This document shows, in pieces, positions 60,101 to 64,000 of a DNA stretch of 64,000 nt (position 1 is its first letter; every line of letters begins with the position of its first letter). The position numbers and the translations under genes were made by a program. This stretch comes from Bacteroides sp. GM023 (lineage in GTDB: Bacteria > Bacteroidota > Bacteroidia > Bacteroidales > Bacteroidaceae), in the NCBI RefSeq assembly GCF_014750685.1, contig NZ_JAAXGE010000002.1, forward strand, positions 558,001 to 622,000, in the 5' to 3' direction. The notes beneath the pieces are model-generated. The model was given only the letters and a program-made list of their open reading frames with translations, searched no databases and was not told the DNA's origin.

Positions 60101-60254
60101 AAATGTGGGTGTGAGTAGTGAGACTTCACCCAATGGGCAGACAATCTACTATGAGTATGATACTAAAGGAAGATTAGAGAAGAGCTATCGCATCGGAGAG
60201 AGCGGTAAGCAGGAAATATTGCAATTGAATGAATATCATCTTATTAATGAATAA
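57150..60254 (+). CDS. Secreted RHS-related protein, first of a split pair
   Basis: This 1034-residue secreted protein has a signal peptide (ending ISGQQ, about residue 26). Residues about 45-110 (MPVNMSTGRIDFNIPLVNIEDRDFDFPISLFYN, YVGRGWALRCGGMIYRQV) resemble the opening strand-rich part of Bacteroidetes RHS and SpvB-type proteins. The C-terminal 130 residues have the typical end of the group (YLYIWGYDGRYLTAKIE, TNYTYIPNVGVSSETSPNGQTIYYEYDTKGRLEKSY), closing with one clear YD-type repeat and then a stop, with no RHS core. The next RHS gene starts 10 bases further. The codon use is visibly AT-richer than in the PUL. Together they may form a two-chain RHS shell. Confidence 0.8.
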   Translation: MKTNLFKIYLTIIALIGGCCGDISGQQMPSFILEPTVYSPQTSAMIRYDEMPVNMSTGRIDFNIPLVNIEDRDFDFPISLFYNSDGFKPTEADNYVGRGWALRCGGMIYRQVRGIPDDLSDYHIFVPILEGAGNDYSFEGFMSLVGKGRFDMNEMRNNITRNPYQYAHGKDDYAPLPTIPNTNVESAADMYFFNFGKHSGRFMINFDGTVTARGYDGHRYEVDLSDYEMAKGVYAHSTVIRIKTDDGYVYTFGGDSYGPVEYSAASWEEAQPALGYDAYHKHAITAWYLTEIKAPNGRKLCIYYKDIAEKYHKSINQLLDIGFLPESEWQDIALLYSLTGRAAYRTSKPMGLLDPPGELYDKKANSYFYSLNKVALIDYITIGDAYRVDFHYSLKKKYTEQHFVGSGFYRFRGAQLDSISVSHDGEERQNHSFTYSYQCANRLFLSGLNHSQKGKFQFSYKIPDINVLPTTSNIDHWGYWTGGSTEKDIMPGTRYASNVISYDVKLTTTLRDPSPANCDATLLQSVVYPTGGKSTFEYQPHKYSYCFVQDAINYYNIEKRYVPGGEAITGGARIWKVKFHDEDPKIPVREIHYRYADSSGMEGILTYMPLYRCWGVYNYADFMLGDTYEDSDGFGRQFNPSQHILYPEVSEYYIDPKQSMNEEESPYKTTRFYTEMHFADYTDFFYNTYTQAEFHPVVCILPGSISAPYFLVNRFRWPGRSESYKNGKVLGEYYYDDKHALKKSVNYVYKDVYPEDYSLCIYRESLHPGTHYGVYTHVNKEYFGMYLLFEKQVTEYDDNFRVLTKKELYKYDDCGYLKEQTFLLPEGDSLITSFKYLEKMPSYVTDKTQVVRNSGKTKNIQCEHFDYFMQEGRGKEWPVLSSYYSGTDKQHLEKRIVYIKYDRNGNPVHIEKDGKSYLYIWGYDGRYLTAKIENATYEELMEALDGNSPENISGQSDYLVFADEVEGLRERLPRAMVTNYTYIPNVGVSSETSPNGQTIYYEYDTKGRLEKSYRIGESGKQEILQLNEYHLINE

Positions 60255-60264
60255 TGAATTGTAT

Positions 60265-63200
60265 ATGAAGACACTTAGATATTTAGTTTTTATACTTTTG
60301 GCATTACTGTCGATAGACGCTAATGCACGAAATTCAGCGTTTGCCAATAGGAACTATCCGCTGGACATTAATCTGGGAGAGATTTTTGAGCCGATGAAAC
60401 TTCATGAATATTATGATACAAGAAAAGCGGCAAATGATTTTGGAAATGAGAATAATGAAGTTTGTTTCTTTTTTACTGTATATCGTCCGACATTAATATT
60501 GGCAAATTTTAATGGTTCTGATTTGGTGGGAATAAATGCACGTTTGCTTTATATGCCTTTGGACGAGAATGAGGACTATGTGGATGTTACTGACCCTATT
60601 ACCGAAGAGAATTATGAGGAAGAATTACCTCAGCGGTTTGACAAATTATATGGGTACTTGAATGTTTCTTTGGATGAAAACATAGTGCATGGATGCTTGG
60701 GAGATCTTATATTTCAAATGGTACAACCGGGGCATTATATACTTTTTGTTGAAGGTGATGATGTATATGGTAATGATTATAATGGAATAATAAGGAATAA
60801 TATTTATATTAATCCGATAGGAATTTCTTCGGAGCAGCCAGTGGAAGTTGGGTATTTTAGTGAGGATTTTTACTATCAATTTTCTGGTACATTCGTTGAA
60901 CATGATTCTAATGAAGTCTGTTACTTTATTAATTTGAGATATCCAATGAAGCTACATGTATCTTCTCAAGGATCAGCAAATGTTTCTTCTATTGAATTGG
61001 TGAATAAGACCGGACAGCTCATAGCGGTAAGTGATGATTTCCCTCTGGAGAATGATTCTTATCCACAGATAGGAGAAATAGTAGTGGCACCTGGCGATTA
61101 TTTTGTACATATCTACTTTAAAGATTACTCTAATATGAATCTTGATATTGCGGGAAAGTTTGATTTGCCTGTGGGAGATAGAAAACAAGATCCGCTTCTG
61201 ATCCCGGTTGTCTCTGATGTAATTGACTACATTAAGGCGTTTGATACTTCTGAATATTCTGATTTTTATTATGCGAGTTCTGTTAATCACGGGAAAAGCA
61301 CTAAGGATGTATTTCATCGTTTGGTACTTGAGAATTCGTTGGATATTTTAATATCTGCTCCTTTCTGCTCTCTGAAAAGTGGGGCTTCTATCCTATTGCT
61401 GAACGGGGAAGATGAGGTTCTGGCAATATTAGATACTAGTTTGAAGGAAGAAATGCTGGTAGAAAATCTAAAACCAGGCATTTATTATATCGTTTCGGAA
61501 GGTAATAAAGAGGATGGTGAAATAACGTTATGTGTAAAGGGTGACAAACATTATGACCGTTTTATCTCGAATAATAAAAATTATGTTACAACACTGACAC
61601 CTAATATTGCTATATCGACAAGTGGGCTTATGAATAATCCTTTGAAAGTACGCCAATCTGTTAGTTATTATGATTATTTAGGTAGGTTAAAGCAAGATAT
61701 ACAATATGCTGCTTCTCCTACTCTGCAAGATTATATTACTTATGCAGAATACGATGAACTGGGACGTGAGTCTGCTAAATGGCTTCCTGTTGTAAGTGCG
61801 AATGCTGCAACTTACATGTCATTGGAAGATGTAAAAAGGATTTCTTTAGATTTATATCAGGATGCATGTGCATATGAAAGAACAATATATGAAATGTCTT
61901 CTTTAAATCGTATTTTGGAAAATTATGGCGCAGGAGAGGTGTGGCAAAATGCAGAGAAGGGTATAAAAAATATATATCGAACGAATGTATTCCAAGATTA
62001 CTGTAAGTATTTTAAGGTGACTGGAAAACGTACTCTTCCTGTTCTTCAGATGTATAATGAGGCATACCCTGTCAGTGAGTTGGAAATAGTTGAAACAAAG
62101 GATGAGGATAATCATCTTAACTATCAGTTTACAGATAAACGTGAGAACGTTATTTTGGAGCGGCAAATAGCAGAGAATGATACATTGGATACATATTATG
62201 TATATGATGATTTTAATAACTTATGCTTTGTATTACCTCCGGTTGCTACTGATAGCCTGGCAAAGAATAATATGCAGGAAATACTTGATCGTTATGCATA
62301 CCAGTATCGTTATGATTCTCGTAATAGATGTATAGGCAAGAAGTTTCCTGGATGTGATTGGATAGAAAATGTGTATGATTTTGCAGACAGATTATTGTTC
62401 TCTCAGGATGGCGAGCAGAGGAAAAAGCAGGAGTGGAGTTTTCAATTCTCGGATTTATTTGGACGTCAGTTATTGAGGGGAATCTATCACGGTGTATTGG
62501 ATCCTGTAGCTTTCGAATCTGCAAATGTATATGTTGTTTTTGCTCCGGATAGTGCAACAGCCAAGTATGGATACGTTTTTTGTAATCTCAAAGAAATTGT
62601 TCTTGACAACTTGGAAGTACTACAGGCTAAATATTTTGATACGTACGAATATGGAAATCATTTGTCCGGATTCGTCTCAGCGCTAAATTATGAGGCAGAT
62701 GAGAACTACGGTAAACGTTATGGAAACGATCAGGTAAGAGAGCATTGTAAGGGGCTGCTTACTGGTTGCATGACACGTGTATTAGAGACTAATCAAGAGT
62801 TATACAGTAGTTATTACTATGATTACAATCGGAATCTGATACAATCGCGCCAAACAACAATTACTGGAAATGTAGTGGTTGCTAAATCTATATTTAATTT
62901 CAATGGACAACCTATGGCCTCATGTGAAGAATATGATAATGGTGTGCGGTTAGAAAAAAGTTATGTGTATGATCATCAAGGAAGATTAACAGAAGAAACA
63001 CATATAATAGGTACTCAGTTGCCTGTTTGTTTTAAATATGGATATGATGAATTGGGAAGGATGGAAAGTCTGACACGTATTAACGGTACTGATTCTCTGA
63101 CAACAACAAACAGCTACAATATCCGTGACTGGTTGACTAGTATTGAGAGTCCGATTTTCAAACAGGCATTACACTATACAGATGGTCTGGGTACTCCTTG

Positions 63201-64000
63201 TTACAGTGGAAATATCAGTAGTATGATTTGGCAAACTGATGCATCAACAATACGCGGTTATCAATTCTCTTATGACGGATTTTCGCGATTGAAGAATGCT
63301 GTTTATGGTGAAGGTAATAGTTTGTCTAACAATGAAGGCCATTTCAACGAACAAGTGACTGGCTATGACAAGATGGGGAATATTGTCGGTTTAAAGCGTT
63401 TTGGGCAAATCTCAGAAAATGACTATGGTTTAATAGATGACCTGTCTTTCTTTTATAATGGTAATCAATTAAGGTCTGTGGATGATGAATCAACCAACTC
63501 TGCTTATGCTGGAGGCTTCGAATTCAAAGATGGAATTCAAAAAACAATAGAATATACTTATGATTCTAATGGAAACTTAATCCAAGATTTGAATAAAAAG
63601 ATAGCTGATATTCAATATAATTGTTTAAATTTGCCCAATCAGGTACAGTTTGAGGACGGCAATAGTATTTCCTATGTTTATGATGCGAACGGGACTAAGC
63701 TTCGTACTACCCATATAATAGATGGAAATACTACTACGACTGATTACTATGCCAATGTGATCTATGAAAACGAAGTGCCTAAGTTATTACTTACTGAATG
63801 TGGATATATAACTCTTCCGGATACAGTTTATCATTATTTCTTGCAAGATCATCAAGGAAATACCCGTGTGGTTGTTGATCAGGATGGAAATGTAGAAGAG
63901 GAAAATCATTATTATCCGTTCGGTGGTGTGTGTGCTCAGAAAGGGAATGTTCAGCCTTATAAGTATAATGGTAAAGAGTTGGACAGAAAAGGTGGACTGG
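60265..64000 (+). CDS. DUF6443/RHS-repeat protein, 3'-truncated by window edge
   Basis: This reading frame is open from ATG 60265 to the window end (at least 1245 residues). A signal peptide (about 1-21, ending DANA) is followed by three similar beta-sandwich segments (about 68-169, 193-289 and 342-426). Each has an EVCYF-like start and a PGxYxxxxxG end, resembling pre-peptidase C-terminal domains. A DUF6443-type domain spans about 441-512 (VSYYDYLGRLKQDIQYAAS, ITYAEYDELGRESAKWLP). RHS/YD repeats fill about 670-1190, and the RHS core begins near 1193 (HYFLQDHQGNTRVVVDQDG, NHYYPFGG, YKYNGKELD). In the family a variable C-terminal tip, often a toxin, follows the core. That part lies beyond the window. 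Confidence 0.88.
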   Translation, partial: MKTLRYLVFILLALLSIDANARNSAFANRNYPLDINLGEIFEPMKLHEYYDTRKAANDFGNENNEVCFFFTVYRPTLILANFNGSDLVGINARLLYMPLDENEDYVDVTDPITEENYEEELPQRFDKLYGYLNVSLDENIVHGCLGDLIFQMVQPGHYILFVEGDDVYGNDYNGIIRNNIYINPIGISSEQPVEVGYFSEDFYYQFSGTFVEHDSNEVCYFINLRYPMKLHVSSQGSANVSSIELVNKTGQLIAVSDDFPLENDSYPQIGEIVVAPGDYFVHIYFKDYSNMNLDIAGKFDLPVGDRKQDPLLIPVVSDVIDYIKAFDTSEYSDFYYASSVNHGKSTKDVFHRLVLENSLDILISAPFCSLKSGASILLLNGEDEVLAILDTSLKEEMLVENLKPGIYYIVSEGNKEDGEITLCVKGDKHYDRFISNNKNYVTTLTPNIAISTSGLMNNPLKVRQSVSYYDYLGRLKQDIQYAASPTLQDYITYAEYDELGRESAKWLPVVSANAATYMSLEDVKRISLDLYQDACAYERTIYEMSSLNRILENYGAGEVWQNAEKGIKNIYRTNVFQDYCKYFKVTGKRTLPVLQMYNEAYPVSELEIVETKDEDNHLNYQFTDKRENVILERQIAENDTLDTYYVYDDFNNLCFVLPPVATDSLAKNNMQEILDRYAYQYRYDSRNRCIGKKFPGCDWIENVYDFADRLLFSQDGEQRKKQEWSFQFSDLFGRQLLRGIYHGVLDPVAFESANVYVVFAPDSATAKYGYVFCNLKEIVLDNLEVLQAKYFDTYEYGNHLSGFVSALNYEADENYGKRYGNDQVREHCKGLLTGCMTRVLETNQELYSSYYYDYNRNLIQSRQTTITGNVVVAKSIFNFNGQPMASCEEYDNGVRLEKSYVYDHQGRLTEETHIIGTQLPVCFKYGYDELGRMESLTRINGTDSLTTTNSYNIRDWLTSIESPIFKQALHYTDGLGTPCYSGNISSMIWQTDASTIRGYQFSYDGFSRLKNAVYGEGNSLSNNEGHFNEQVTGYDKMGNIVGLKRFGQISENDYGLIDDLSFFYNGNQLRSVDDESTNSAYAGGFEFKDGIQKTIEYTYDSNGNLIQDLNKKIADIQYNCLNLPNQVQFEDGNSISYVYDANGTKLRTTHIIDGNTTTTDYYANVIYENEVPKLLLTECGYITLPDTVYHYFLQDHQGNTRVVVDQDGNVEEENHYYPFGGVCAQKGNVQPYKYNGKELDRKGGL

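Noticed and set aside
1..64000. tRNA, rRNA, insertion sequence or riboswitch
   Set aside because: No cloverleaf with CCA end, no rRNA sequence, no transposase frame and no recognisable riboswitch core was seen on reading both strands. Only a tool search could exclude weak cases.

Overview
The window looks like a chromosomal segment of a human-gut Bacteroides species (order Bacteroidales). It carries two SusC/SusD-type outer-membrane uptake loci, a hybrid two-component sensor, an ECF sigma/FecR-type anti-sigma pair, fimbrillin-like lipoproteins and many lipoproteins with acidic residues after the lipid cysteine. Most intergenic regions contain the Bacteroides-type -7 box TAnnTTTG. No rRNA, tRNA, CRISPR array, integrase or transposase was seen. 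The species cannot be fixed from the sequence alone.

Layout. (1) 1-1004: 3' part of a DUF4143-type ATPase. (2) 944-19656: a polysaccharide utilization locus (PUL). A hybrid two-component regulator and a SASA-type acetyl esterase lie on the minus strand. Divergent to them run SusC, SusD, two paralogous heparinase II/III-fold lyases, a GH88 unsaturated glucuronyl hydrolase and two putative surface lipoproteins, ending at a perfect hairpin terminator. Deacetylation, lyase cleavage and removal of the unsaturated uronic acid form a coherent pathway for an acetylated, probably non-sulfated, uronic-acid glycan. (3) 19657-26541: an AraC regulator divergent from a three-gene RND efflux operon. (4) 26656-34228: housekeeping genes (SulP transporter, rubrerythrin, NadB, a PH-domain protein, dihydrolipoyl dehydrogenase, a TlpA-like lipoprotein). 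(5) 34494-46358 (minus): ECF sigma, FecR anti-sigma, STN-containing SusC, SusD, a protein with two thioredoxin domains and an M60 metallopeptidase. This looks like a glycoprotein- or mucin-directed uptake system under cell-surface signalling. (6) 46466-53127: PBP4-type peptidase, a second DUF4143 ATPase, an acetyl-CoA hydrolase/transferase-family CoA transferase, a membrane-anchored hypothetical, a candidate small RNA and MiaB. (7) 53369-64000: a phage-flavoured module (S24 repressor-like regulator, zinc-ribbon protein, Lin1244-type protein, HU-like protein, amidase, 33-residue hydrophobic peptide) followed by two large RHS-family secreted proteins. The second runs off the window just inside its RHS core.

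Two repeat families stand out. A 22-bp tandem repeat occurs at 5.1 kb and 54.4 kb. A nested inverted-repeat element of 86-96 bp sits between convergent genes at 34.4 kb and 53.2 kb, and its central loop is inverted in one copy relative to the other. These repeats, the candidate small RNA and the split RHS pair are the least conventional items here.
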